A DNA stretch of 64,000 nucleotides from Acephala macrosclerotiorum. Its lineage: Eukaryota; Ascomycota; Leotiomycetes; Helotiales; Mollisiaceae. The notes beneath the pieces were generated by a model that was given only the letters and a program-made list of their open reading frames with translations, made no database searches and had not been told where the DNA came from. Where the stretch lies: assembly GCA_014904845.1 (NCBI GenBank), contig MU119207.1, positions 372,001-436,000 on the forward strand. Direction: 5' to 3'. Below, in pieces: positions 36,353 to 47,486 of the stretch. Within the stretch, counting starts at the first letter, position 1. Each line of letters starts with the position of its first letter. The position numbers and the translations under genes were made by a program.

Positions 36353-36702
36353 ATGCCTCTTGTTGCCCCAGGTATCAACTCGGGTGGTGATAACTCCAAG
36401 ACCGAGGAGTGGATGAACAAGTTAGTTGGCAAGAAGCTGACAGATGGTCCATCTGATTCTACTGTAGGATATGCCTCTTCTTCTGATGAAGTAAATACTG
36501 ATGAGGTAAAGTCCTTCGCCAAGCAAGACCTTCCCCAGGAGACTCGTATTATTGAGCCAGGAATGATGGTAACAAAGGATTTCAAGCCGAATCGGTGGGC
36601 ATACTTCTACCGCTTTGATGATGGATGAAATGTGCTAATGACTATAGACTGAATGTTCATCTCAAGGACGATGGAACTGTCTCTCACGTCGACCACCAAT
36701 AG
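36353..36702 (+). CDS. Peptidase inhibitor I78 family protein
   Basis: Exons 36353-36594 and 36648-36702, with a 53-nt intron containing GTGCTAATG. The joined product (98 aa) ends LPQETRIIEPGMMVTKDF, then KPNRLNVHLKDDGTVSHVDHQ, which fits the I78 pattern (P-x-x-x-R-I-I-x-P-G, then D-x-R-x-N-R-L-N, then D-x-G-x-V). I78 proteins, such as the Aspergillus elastase inhibitor, are small serine-protease inhibitors; here there is no secretion signal, so an intracellular role is likely. The chosen start, MPLVAPGINSGG, is the usual N-terminus of cytosolic homologues. An in-frame upstream ATG at 36239 would add 38 residues rich in Arg/Ser/Thr/Asn with almost no acids, which resembles a mitochondrial presequence, so two products are possible. 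Confidence 0.8.
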
Positions 36703-37015
36703 AGATACTGCTTAACATGCTCTCTAAGCACCAATAATGAATCGATGACCTTCTAAACCTCTAAGGCACATGTGAACTCTCATCTTTACTCATCTTTTCA
36801 TACATCTATGATCCCCACACAGCCTACAATCATCAGACATCTGTGAAGGTATATTCACACGTGATTACCCCTCGTCTGTTGCGCTTTTGGTCTATCGCTA
36901 CGGCAACCGAATCGCGGGGCAACCCCACATTCAAATCATCTTCGCGCCTCAATTCTTCCTCTCTCACCACACGGCCTCCACCACTACTCAACAAGATACA
37001 CATCCAACCCTCAAG

Positions 37016-37907
37016 ATGTTCAAGAAAGAGTCTGCATCCTCCACATTCAGTCTGCGATGGTCCAAAGCTAACAGAACAGAAGCATATCTCCCGGCTCGAA
37101 GTCGAAAGTAAAATCGTCGGTGCAACGCGCGATTCGAGCCCAGCTCGTACAGACATACCCTCTCCTCGCACCGCATATCGATGAGATAATACCGAAGAAG
37201 GAGCAATTGGATGCTATGAAGATGTATATCTCCTTTCCATCCTACGCTCTGCCAGTATAGAGGCAGTCTGGGACTCTGTCGCGATCCCAACCCCTCACAT
37301 CAACACCACATCCTCAGTCTCTCGCGTGCTATACACCCAAGATCCCATTCGGCAAGAATTAAAGAACTATATACTAACCTATAATGTCTCTCGCAGACCA
37401 GAAAGAGTAACCCTCTACCTCATCGGCCCCACCCCCCTCTTCTACCAACACATGACCGACGCCCTCCTCCCGCATCTAAAACTCGTCCACCGCTTCCCAA
37501 CCTGCTTCCCATCGATTCGCATCGACCGAGGAGCCATACGTTTCGTTCTATCCGGCGCCACACTTATGGCTCCAGGATTAACCTCAACTGGAGGTCGCCT
37601 ACCCTCTGGTAACTCCGACGAAAAAGGTGGCTATGGGGAACTTGGAGGAAAGGGCGAAGAAGGGAAGTTATATTGGAAAGGAGGAGAGGATGACGCGGAA
37701 AGAGAGGATGGAGGGGAAGGGTGGTATGGAGGGAGGGAATTGGAGAAGGGAGAGCCGGTTGTGGTTTGTGCAGAGGGGAAGAGGGAGGCGTGTGCGGTGG
37801 GGTTGTTGAGTATGGGGACTAAGGAGTGTAAGGAGAAGGGGAAGGGGCCTGTTGTTGAGGAGGGGCATTATCTTGGGGATGGGTTGTGGAGATTGGTTAC
37901 TGAGTAG
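37016..37907 (+). CDS. tma20: Translation machinery-associated protein 20 (MCT-1/Tma20), PUA domain
   Basis: Exons 37016-37029, 37080-37223 and 37397-37907 give 222 aa. The first exon is only 14 nt (MFKKE), followed by a 50-nt intron with a GTCTGC donor and GCTAACAG branch/acceptor. The product then reads KSKVKSSVQRAIRAQL, PHIDEIIPKKEQLDAMKI, PHLKLVHRFPTCFPSIRIDRGA, FVLSGATLMAPGLTSTGGRLP and the terminal EEGHYLGDGLWRL, all hallmarks of Tma20. With its partner Tma22 it helps recycle 40S subunits and remove deacylated tRNA in the cytoplasm. The protein is about 40 residues longer than usual (near 181 aa) because of a Gly/Glu/Lys-rich insert (about 37591-37745) in the PUA domain, just before EPVVVCAEGKREAC. 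The frame through the insert is open. Confidence 0.88.
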
Positions 37908-38812
37908 TGGGTTCTACTGCGGGCGAAATGGGTTTGGGTTGGGATATGGATGGAGCAACAATGAATGGATAAAAATTGCATTGTGGCCTTGAACATGGTT
38001 TCGAGAAAGGCTGAATTTATGGAAGTTGCTAATGCGGAAATGGGCGTCATATACACCGAGGGTGGCGGGAACATTCGAAGCTTTATATCATCCGTCCAAG
38101 GCTGAGATTCTGAGACACCTCAGTCTGGTTGTAGAGAGCAAGGACATAACAAGATTCATCCTTGTGCACGAGGAATGCCACCAAAGAAGGTTCTTTTTTA
38201 GTTACCACCTGCCCTTTACAGACCCATTTGGAAGTCTTTCTGCCTCCCGACCCCGCCTTCACCAGTATATTATCGTCTCGCTCCGTCTTTTCCGCAATGA
38301 AGGTCAGCCCTGCATCTTCATCCGACCAGGAACATCTTGCTATCGATTAGCATCTTCCTTCTTGTACCGCGTTATTCTTTACTTCACCATAGAAGAGACC
38401 TTTGCCCTACAAGCGCATCGTGTGAATGACTGGACTAGAGATTTTGTCAAAAGTGTTTCATTGCTAAATTGTGATCTTTGCTCGGACGGGTAAATGTTAT
38501 TCCAGCAAAAAGCATCCCAAGGAGAAGGTGGTGTACTGTCAAGCGTCGTCTGATAGATCATGTTCTGAAGTATGTTCCTTTGTACTAACTCTTTCACCTG
38601 AGAATGCCCCCGAAGGCTACTCGCTAAACCCTTTTAGGTCACCGAAGGCACTCCTCGGTGCGACGCCGAGACACCAAAGCCTTGATCGCGATCACATCGA
38701 GTACTTGTAACACCGACAGTTGAGATGTGATTGCTACATAAACCCTTCTTGGATCCATTCTCATGTTCATGGTTCGTACCTGGCAAAAATATTGTACATC
38801 TCCTTTGCAAAA
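37908..38812. other. Gene-free interval
   Basis: About 900 bp with no supported gene or repeat; small overlapping frames only. Confidence 0.4.
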
Positions 38813-41132
38813 ATGGCAGACCCCACTGCCAGTCAAGAAGGATTTGAAGTGCCATCCTACACCATCAGCTATGCTTCCGACGGCACACTTCAGTTTAATC
38901 CACCACCAAACTCTCCGGAGCTCGCTATTGCCTCAAGTATTCATTTCCCCATGCAGATAATACTCAAGGAGAAGATGCGAGATGCACAATTGGACTTCCT
39001 GCGCAGCCAGCACCAACTGCAGGTGCCAGCACTCGCAGTAACTGCTGGCCGGCCTGAGACTCGGCCTACAATCCCAATCGCAACATCACCTCAAATGGCA
39101 ACTGAAGGAGATACCCCGACTTTCTTTGTACCTCAAGCTGAAGCACAATTCCGCCTTTTTGACTCGACCATGCAACAACCTACATCCGCTTCCCTGCCCG
39201 CCAATCAACCCAAACCGAAAAAGCAGCCCAGGAAGTCACGAACCAAAGGAGTTACTCAAGCAAAAACTCACCTTCGCAAAACCAGCATGTTTGGAACCTG
39301 GATTCAAGAGAATCAACACCGAAGAAAAGTAGAAGGGCTCTCGGAGTGGAAGAGGCAGTGCAAGCCTTCACAAATCGAGGAAACGTTTGCGATCATCACA
39401 AGGCGAAGCGCACCAAGGTAAGTCAAAAATGCCCCGCGTCGGGAAGAATCGTTGGAGTAGATGCTTACAGATCCAAGTGTGACCCGACGAAGTGCCCTGA
39501 AAACAAACTGTTCCAGAAAAACATGCTTCGGTCTCCTTCGCTTCCACCAGTTGCCTCCACTGAGAGCTTCTCAAGCAGTACAAATAATTGTCACCAGGAA
39601 GAATACGAAATTACAGCAAACCACTCGCATCCTCCTAATTTCGACCCACCCGCACCAACAGGAGACAACGGAATCATTGAAACTGCGGCCTCGAATACGA
39701 TCCCTCCCTCACTACCAGATCAGAGTCTCACCCCTTTCCCCCAACATGAAAGACCTCGAGAAGGGCAAGGCGAAGGCGATTGGGGTATCCTAGATGCAGC
39801 TCTCCATAAAAGCCCCTTTAATGGCTTCGAGCTCGATCAGGGTTTGTATAACGCCGTTCCTCCAGGTGAAACATACTTTTCCTTATGCCGACAATGCAAT
39901 TGCATCCATGAGGAGGTTCTCTCAAGAGAGTCCAATCAACCTTCCTGCGAGATTGTTAGATTCGGCAGCGCTTTTGAAACGGGTGCCGATATCGAGGAAG
40001 AGAAAAGGAAGAAAAAGAGGAAAGAGGGGGAGACAGTGAAGATTTTTTTATGGCGGCCCCGGAGATGACAATGGAGGTGGGGTATCCAACGGCACACATG
40101 GAGATGGGGGAGACAGAGATGGAAGCGGGGATGGAGGAGCTGCTGGAGGGGCAAATGGGAGTTCAAGCGATGGATCTTCCTATGACCCTTTTTGCGGTTT
40201 CCATGGAAATGGAGACGGCTGGTATTCTTCGACCGCTGCTGTCTTCATGCTGGTATGGCTTGCCTTGCGGACTACCACGAGGGCTTCCTGGGCCAGACTA
40301 TCATTCTGGAGAACAGCAACACGACATTCTCTTGATGACAAGGTTGCAAGCACTGGAATCTCAAATATCGAATTCGGCGGCTTGAACAATTATCACTTGT
40401 CTGGAAGACCGGATGATGATGATGGAGCTTCAGGTGGGGAAGGTTGTATTGGTGATGCGACTGCAACAAATCAGAATTCGCAAGCCGACAGACCCTACCC
40501 CGTTCCAGTAACAAATTTAGTTCAATACCATCCCGAAATCCCCGGTGGTGGACTTGAGGAGAAACTTCCAAAGGGACTCAAAGCGCCAGGAGGATGCTTA
40601 CCACGCCCATACCTACATCGCTACTCGGCTACACCAAGTCTCACTTTCACGATACTCTCGCGTTTGCAATTGAGGACTCAGATCAAGACAAAGATCAAGC
40701 ACATTTCGAAGTCAGCAAACATCTCAACGACCATCAATGATGAAAATGATGCCGAACTCCTCGAGCACCTACCTTCTTCCTTTTGTCTTTGCATTTCGAG
40801 CACTGTCAGAGTTTTCTAAGATTGTGGATCGTGGAGGAAAGGACCAGCAAAGAATTGGTGATGATATTTTAAACTTGGAACAATACAATATTCTTCGTCT
40901 TCCAAGCATAGGCCCAATTGACCTACACACAAGCTATCATTCCACCGCTCTCCAATTCACAATCCCGAGGCCTCCGACTTCCAAGACACGACAACACCCC
41001 TCGGCAGTACCAACAGCCAGCTCAACTCCCTTCCCATATCTTAGCATGTCATTGACATACAGTCCTGCTGTGATCAAGTTCTCTGAAACTGCGGCAAGGC
41101 TAAATCTTAGAGCTTCACGTACGAAAGTTTAA
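38813..41132 (+). pseudogene. Hypothetical nuclear-type protein gene with frame breaks
   Basis: Exon 1 (38813-39417, MADPTASQEGFEVPS) splices cleanly through GTAAGT...TTACAG to exon 2 at 39471 (SKCDPTKCPENKLFQ). Exon 1 is Pro/Gln-rich with a basic patch, PKPKKQPRKSRTKG; exon 2 ends in EEEKRKKKRKEGE. At the T7 run (40043-40049) the frame changes: one T fewer would continue into FYGGPGDDNGGG and a Gly/Asp-rich segment up to about 40240. Further protein-like pieces follow in different frames: LADYHEGFLGQTIILENSN (about 40259-40320), SHFHDTLAFAIEDSDQDKDQ (about 40643-40700), NDENDAELLEHLP (about 40735-40775) and FRALSEFSKIVDRGGKD (about 40795-40845), with the last frame closing at 41132. Some junctions could be undetected introns. 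No family recognised. The 5' half alone could be a complete 441-aa protein ending at 40068. Confidence 0.45.
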
Positions 41133-41506
41133 GTGTGGCGTGGTGAGGTGGTGAGATTTTAGGGGCTGCTCACTTAGCTTGGGATGGAGCGAGGAGGGCG
41201 GGTGGCGGAGTGGAACATTTTCGGCAGGAGAGTGGTTCGGAGGTGAATGTCGAGAACGAGAAAAGAAGGGTGGAGGGGTTTTGAGTTGTGGGATGATGCT
41301 GAAAAGCGTTGGGGTTCAAAGACTCTAGGTGGAGCTTGAACTTCTGGGGTGGAGTTGAAGACTTAGTTCGAGGTGGTTTCTGCCTCCGGAGCAGAGAATC
41401 GCAATTGTGCTGGGAAATGATTCGAATTGTTCAAAGTTGAAACATCAGCTGAAGGAATCTAAATTCAACATATGCATCGAGCATTGTTTTGAGCTATAGT
41501 TGAGCA

Positions 41507-42894
41507 TCAACCGAAGACATCAGTCCAGTCCGGATTAACCGTCCCGCTTTCGTCATACATAAACGCATACCATAACACACAAGTTCCCAAATTCATCAAA
41601 AAGAAACAAAACGAAACCCAAGCACTGTCGTGTATGCTCCCCATCTCCCCGCCTCCACTAGCAGCATTCCGCTCCCTGGCCTCCTCTTCTCGTGTAGCTC
41701 CCGGTCCAACAGGTCGAACGTCAAGCAACAGCACCCTCGCAACCCCAGGCCACCCCCCACAAATCCTCGAAAGGATCCAATGACAAGCCCACGCCACACC
41801 GAAAAGATAAAGCCAGATTGACATTGCATCGCTACTCTTCTTCAACCATCCCGGTGGAGGTGGAATCGCAGGTCCCTTTTCGCCTGGTGCTCGTGGCCTC
41901 TGTACCCTCCTCTCCGTCCCAGGAAGCAGGAAACTGCCTACCATGACTCTGAAAAGGAGATTCCAGATCCGAGATAGGAAGTGATTTTTATCAATCTGCC
42001 GGATGCAGCAAAAGATCGTGACCCAGAAGAGAGTGGCGATCAGGAAAGAGAGGATGATTGCTGATTTGGTGAATGCGAGGATTTCGTGCATGAGTGGTGA
42101 GGAGTCGATGAAGGAGACGCATGGGAGCCAGAGGGACTCGACTGCCCAAACAAGAGCCACGATGTGGGCAATGATGGATAGCATGAAGAACGCTATCTCG
42201 AAGTTTGCCAGATACTCAGATATCCTGACCACCTTCGAACGGAGAGGTGCGTTCTGAGGATTTTCCAATTCGAGAGGACTGAACCCCAATATGCTCTCTA
42301 CAGTTGTGCTTTCCACTGCAGTAGTGGATCGAGCTATCATAGCGACGAGCTCCAGGACGACAAATGAAGAGACGAACATCAGACCCCAAGTCTTCGTCCA
42401 AGGTGTTCCTGAAAAAGAAGCTAGTTTTATTGCAGCAGGCAGAGGTGCCATGATGAAGAACATCCATCGTGGCCAGGTCTTTGCTTCCGGTGGGGTTCGA
42501 TGGGGTTCTTCTCTAGATCGTTTGATGTCTGAACGGGCATGAGCCGCGAGCTGGAAAGCTTGTTTAAATCCAACGGGAAGGCAGGAAGCAATGGTGACGA
42601 GGCGGACAATAGTAAAGATTGCGTCCGCGAGACAGACGACGGGTGAGCTGGCGAGGTAGATTCTATATCGAGATGGGATGCCACAGATCTTGCTAGAGGG
42701 CTGAGCCATGGAGTTGATTGCCAGGCATAGCAGAACCCAGAGGATGACGTGCCATGTTACTGGCGATGCAGTTGTTGGTACGGGCAAGGCTATGGAGTCA
42801 TCGTCTAGATAATCTTGTCAGTCTCATTGAATTCAGGCACTGGATGAGACTTACCCCAGGTTGTCAAGACTCTGGATAACCTGCTGATAATCAT
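41507..42894 (-). CDS. Multi-pass membrane protein, unknown function (445 aa)
   Basis: Exon 1, 42894-42855 (MIISRLSRVLTTW), joins exon 2, 42804-41507, through a 50-nt intron (GTAAGT...TCTAG), giving TTWDDDSIALPVPT. About eight hydrophobic segments are visible, for example WHVILWVLLCLAINSM, LMFVSSFVVLELVAMI, FFMLSIIAHIVALVWAV, AIILSFLIATLFWVTIF and WVSFCFFLMNLGTCVLWYAF. There is a charged, Arg-rich loop after the third segment region and a Pro/Arg-rich loop (RPRAPGEKGPAIPPPPGW) before the last two. It resembles uncharacterised fungal integral membrane proteins; no transporter signature is recognised. A TTGAAG repeat lies just upstream of the start and may be in its 5' UTR or promoter. Confidence 0.75.
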
Positions 42895-42978
42895 GGTCTC
42901 TGTTGGCTGTGATGCTTCAATCGCAGTCGTAGTTTTGTAAAGAGAGTCATGCTGAGGACATTAAACCAGCAGTTGAAA

Positions 42979-43056
42979 TTGAAGTTGAAGTTGAAGTTGA
43001 AGTTGAAGTTGAAGTTGAAGTTGAAGTTGAAGTTGAAGTTGAAGTTGAAGTTGAAG
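42979..43056. repeat. (TTGAAG)n hexamer repeat
   Basis: About 13 near-perfect copies of TTGAAG, 85-160 bp upstream of the start codon of the membrane-protein gene on the minus strand, where it reads CTTCAA. It is probably in the 5' UTR or proximal promoter. The rest of the interval to 43349 holds no gene. Confidence 0.9.
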
Positions 43057-43349
43057 ATGGTGTGTGGCGGAGTGATTTAGTGCATGCAAGTCGCTGGCGA
43101 AGACCATCCTACTCGGTAAACCGCCTGAACGGCCAAAAAGGGAATGGGCTCGGCGACGGGCTCAGCGATAGGCTCCCCGATAAGATGCGTATTTTGCAGA
43201 CCGCCTAAGCACTGCTTCCCGAAACACCTCATTCAGAATCGAAGGCAAGAAATCATTGGCTTTGGCCCATATACAATGAAAACTTGAGCTAGAGAACACA
43301 TTGTTGCCATGATAAAACCACGGATAAGTGCCAGAGAAAGTTCTCGTCT

Positions 43350-46189
43350 TTAATTCCTAATTCCCAAATCTATATGACCAGGATTTGGAGGAACATCACC
43401 AACATCCCACTCAGTCTGCTCACTTCCTAACACGAAGTGAATACTTCCTCCATCGCCGCCGACAAGATCATCGTGTGTGACCCAGCTCTTGTTCCAACTT
43501 GCCCCATTGACCGTAAGGCTTTGAATGTATGGGCCTTGGTCCAGTCCCTCAGTGGTGATCTTCAGAGTTTTGTTCCCCGCGACCGAGATATTGAGGTCGC
43601 TGAACCATGGCGAGAGGATGAGATAAACGTCCTGGGTGACCATGGGATAAAGTCCTACATCATCAGTTCTGTGGATGGATTAAAAAGCGAGATGAGAACA
43701 TACCAAGCAGATTCCATACCATCCAACTCTCCAACGCTCCAGCATCGCTGTTGCCAGGTACGCCATCTCTGCCGTTGCTGTAATACTGATTCACAATCTC
43801 TTGACTTCTCATTACACTCTTCCACTGTCTTTTCGGCAAGTAATTATACAAGAATGGGGTGCCGAAACTCGGTTCATTTCCTGGGTTGAAGATTGCGGTC
43901 CCAGCGCCATTTCCCGCCCCCACGCTGCCGTCCTGGAGACCTGGGATGAACATAGCGTCTAGCCTCGACTCGGTGAGTGTAAGACCACCCATGAAGGAGA
44001 TCAGTGTAGACATATCGTATGGTATTGACCATGTGTATTCCCAAGGAAGACCTTCGTAGGTGACGTCGGACCAAGAACACCAGACGCCGCAGTTAAGTGG
44101 CGAATATGAGGGGTCGCGGGTACCATTTGCGTAGAGGGGAGCGAGGAAGCCGGTGAAGTTGAGCGAGGTGAGATTATGTTGCCATATTTGTTGCCAGCCG
44201 CTATCATCGCCATTAGTTTATTGACCACTTTATCTGACGTACACATTGGAGGCAGAAACTTACGTCGAACGATTCAGATACTTCACATGGTCATCCGGCG
44301 CTAAGTCTTTGGCGACTTGGCTCAAGGCGAAATCGTTGAGACCGTATTCTACCGTCCTGCTAATGCAACGTCCAAAACCGGTACCCTCGACCGGATCATA
44401 CATACTCACGTATCCCAAGCTCAACCAATCTGGTAGTGCACCACGGCCTTCTTTCACACTGCCGGTAGGATCTCCATAGTCAAAGGTGTTGTAGGGGATC
44501 AGTTCGGCATCGGTCTTCATGGCAGCATATGCGTCGGTCCAGTTGATACCATATTCCGGAGCTGACAGACCTTTGATGTAAGCGTCTGCCAGAACGTTAT
44601 CGGCGTTGGAGCCACCTTGCACTCTCCCATTGTAATTCCCACTTCTTGCATCAGGCATAAATCGTTCCCATCTCCAAATGTCAATCAGACTCCGGACAAT
44701 ATCAGCAGCCCGCTTTGGCGCCGTCAGCACCAGATAACTATTCAAACACCGAAATGTATCCCACAGGGTATAGAAATCATCATAACTCGGCTCCTCCGTC
44801 TCCCAATTCTGGTTCTCTCCGGTCCGGTCACTAGGCATGAGATGCATCTTGTAGAGACCCGAATACAGCATTTCGAGTAGAGTGGTGTTCGATTTATCTG
44901 TAGTGGTAACCTTAGACAATACTTCATAATTCCATTGTGCCACCGCGGATTCGACGTAAGGTTGCAGAGACCAGGAAGTGAGCTCGGAAGAGATAAATTG
45001 ACACGCCTTGTCCGAGTCGATGAATGAGACGCCAATCTTGGATTTGAGAGTAGTGGTATTGGATGGAAACGTAAATAGGCCTCCGACTCGACGCGCGTAG
45101 CCATAGTATGTCTGCCCACCTGAAATTGACGTTGCGTTCGTGAAGACAGGAGGTTCTATATGCGGGAGAGTGCTGTTAGGCCAGTACGGATCAGTGTAAG
45201 GGCCTGAGAAGAACTGGACTTGTTGTGGAACGGTGTCGAACTCCGCACAGAAATACACAGGAGCATCAGGTCCTGTCATCATATAAGTACTGCACATACT
45301 CCCGAAGAGGAAAGCTTACGTGAACTAAACCCGCCTCGATACACTCCATATCCTTGGTACTTGCTTCCGTCCTGGCTCCTGGCGAGAAACCCGTTGCTGT
45401 AGAACTGCGAATGCTGGGCTTCGCCTGAGGATGGGAGCATGTGAGAGACATCTACTAAGATATGTCTTTCAGCTCCGCTGGTGAAGTTGTACTGCACGAG
45501 CCCAGCATGAGCAGTGGCAGTGAGCTCTGCGGAGACACCATTTGCTAAGACAGTCCTGTAGTAACCAACGCTTGCAGTGTCAGGCTCAACGCGGTCCTGC
45601 ATATACGTGAAATTGTCTAGAACGTTGACATTTTCCAACGTTGAGAGAGGCATTTGATGCACGAAGCCATACGTAGGCGCGCCCTATAAATTTCAGCAAA
45701 TTGACCTGGGAGAACTAAGGGAGAACTCACACCAGTTCCGCTCTCATGTAACATGCTTACACCAGTGACTAAGCCATCAGGTGTGTATCCTGCATTGGCA
45801 TCGACGTTGGTCCAGTCAAATGCAGTTGTATCTATTCCAAACTTGACGACACCGAAAGGTAATGCCGGACCTGGAAACACATTGCCGGCACCTATCGCTG
45901 TGCCTGGGTTGCCTTGTCCCTCTGTTCCAATAAACTGCCCCGTTGGGTCAGCATTACAAAAAAAATTGAGATTAACAGGAACGAGCTCAAAGCCCAGCTC
46001 TTGGAGCATGAAATAGACGAGCACTTTCCGTCTGCATACACGCTTTAGAGGCGCGCTGGAAGAAGACAGCAAATTATCATGGAGTGAGCTTACCGGATTG
46101 ACATACTGGGTCAGATCTTCAGAAGCAATTGTGAGGCCTGGCGTTATAATTGCAGATAGTATGAGTGCTTTCAAGAGTAGGGGGAGCAT
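43350..46189 (-). CDS. Glycoside hydrolase family 92 alpha-1,2-mannosidase, secreted (824 aa)
   Basis: Six exons keep the frame: 46189-46094, 45934-45731, 45683-45320, 45272-44264, 44200-43704 and 43654-43350. A signal peptide (MLPLLLKALILSAIITPGL) precedes YVNPFIGTEGQGNPG, the standard GH92 opening, then GNVFPGPALPFGVVKFGID and MLHESGTGGAPTYGF. The catalytic (alpha/alpha)6 domain has WDTFRCLNSYLVL, GGSNADNVLADAYIKG, NEPSFGTPFLYNYL and the acidic-base region GNSDAGALESWMVWNLLGLYP. The usual motif there is close to GN(E/D)DxGxMSAW, so ALESW in place of xMSAW is a small deviation. The C-terminal beta domain ends PPNPGHIDLGIRN. GH92 enzymes are calcium-dependent exo-mannosidases trimming N- or O-linked mannans in the wall or medium. 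Length is normal and the gene looks functional. Confidence 0.92.
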
Positions 46190-47486
46190 CTTGCTAAGAG
46201 AGTGTCGATCCCGTTCCGATTGAACGGGCGTTGGTAACCAATTGAGAGCCCGATAGAGCACAAACGAAATGTGGCTTGGCTATATTTATATGCAGGTACG
46301 ACAACGGATATATGTTATCAACCATGGCTGCTCAACGTTACATAGGTTGATCAAATGTAACCAAGATATCAGCCATACCCCACTTTCACTTGATGTTCGG
46401 TGCGGGGTTTTGGGGGATAGTCCGGCGAACTTTCCGGAGCTACTCCAAATTCCTCCATCCCACTTTATGCTTATAATATGTTCACCACCCGCTAACCGTG
46501 AAGAATGAAGTTTTAAGATGATATAGGGTGTCGACATTCGACACCTTGCTCGAGACTCGTCAGGCGGTAGATCTGAATCGTAGGTGGGGATATCGAGCGG
46601 TTCTGGAGGAATCAGCCATGCCATCTTGATCTGCCCGGGGCTATACTTACCAGCACGATCGTCCAATGGCTCGAGGTTGCACAAATGTCAAAACAGTGCC
46701 TCGTATCACAACCTGGGCATCGACAATCTTTCTTCGAGCCCTCGCCCAAGCCCCGAGTCAAAACAACGATCGAGGAAGACACCGGAAGTTTGTGGTGAAT
46801 CGTATCGACTTTGCAGATTTGGTATTGTTCGAACAACGGGAGGAAAGTCTACAAAGACATCTAGGGAAGGTGTTGAAATGGATTAAAGCAAGCTGTGATG
46901 CCGAGCTTTGGTGCACGAACTCAAGGGAACAAACGCGTCACCTTGACGAGCTCGAGAGGGTACCCGCGTGCAGCGTAGGGTATAAGGGGTCGATCAAAGG
47001 TGAGTGGTAGAATAAGGCCTCAGAGGCGGCACGTTTCTTCCAACACTAGATGAAAGAGATTTGAGCGATTGTCGTGAGGAGAGAGGTTCACGATCAAGCC
47101 GACGGCGGAACAAAGTTTCACCGGCAGTCGAAATTTTGACTTTCGGCTTGCAATTGCAACGTAACCTCAGCTGCAAAACGCTGTTTCGTCGCTCCTCACT
47201 TTTCATCTAAGTTCGTAGCTGAAAGTGTCTGCCTCATCGAGCTTGATATTCAATTTATTAGTCGAAGATTGCTTTCTAGTGCTCTGAGAGCGATCTTTGG
47301 AGCACTATGCTGATGATTCAATCACAGTTTTCGATTTAACGCAAGTGTTCAAAATGGAAACCTGTTAGCTGGCCCATCTAAATTATGAATCGAGCTATTT
47401 TCTCTGCTAATATGATCTTTGCTGCGCTGCTCCTTCCTTCCTTCCTCGTCCGCAGACCCCCTTAGCACGTGCTATTTTCTTCTGGT
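46190..47486. other. Gene-free interval
   Basis: About 1.3 kb upstream of the GH92 gene. A plus-strand frame at about 46666-47010 contains NRIDFADLVLFEQREESLQR and looks mildly protein-like, but it has no supported start, splice context or family, so it is not called. Confidence 0.4.

Noticed and set aside
42979..43056. CRISPR-like array
   Set aside because: It is a pure hexamer microsatellite without spacers, in a fungal genome.
46666..47010. Plus-strand 115-codon frame as a gene
   Set aside because: Mildly protein-like at its 3' half only; no start context, intron or family.
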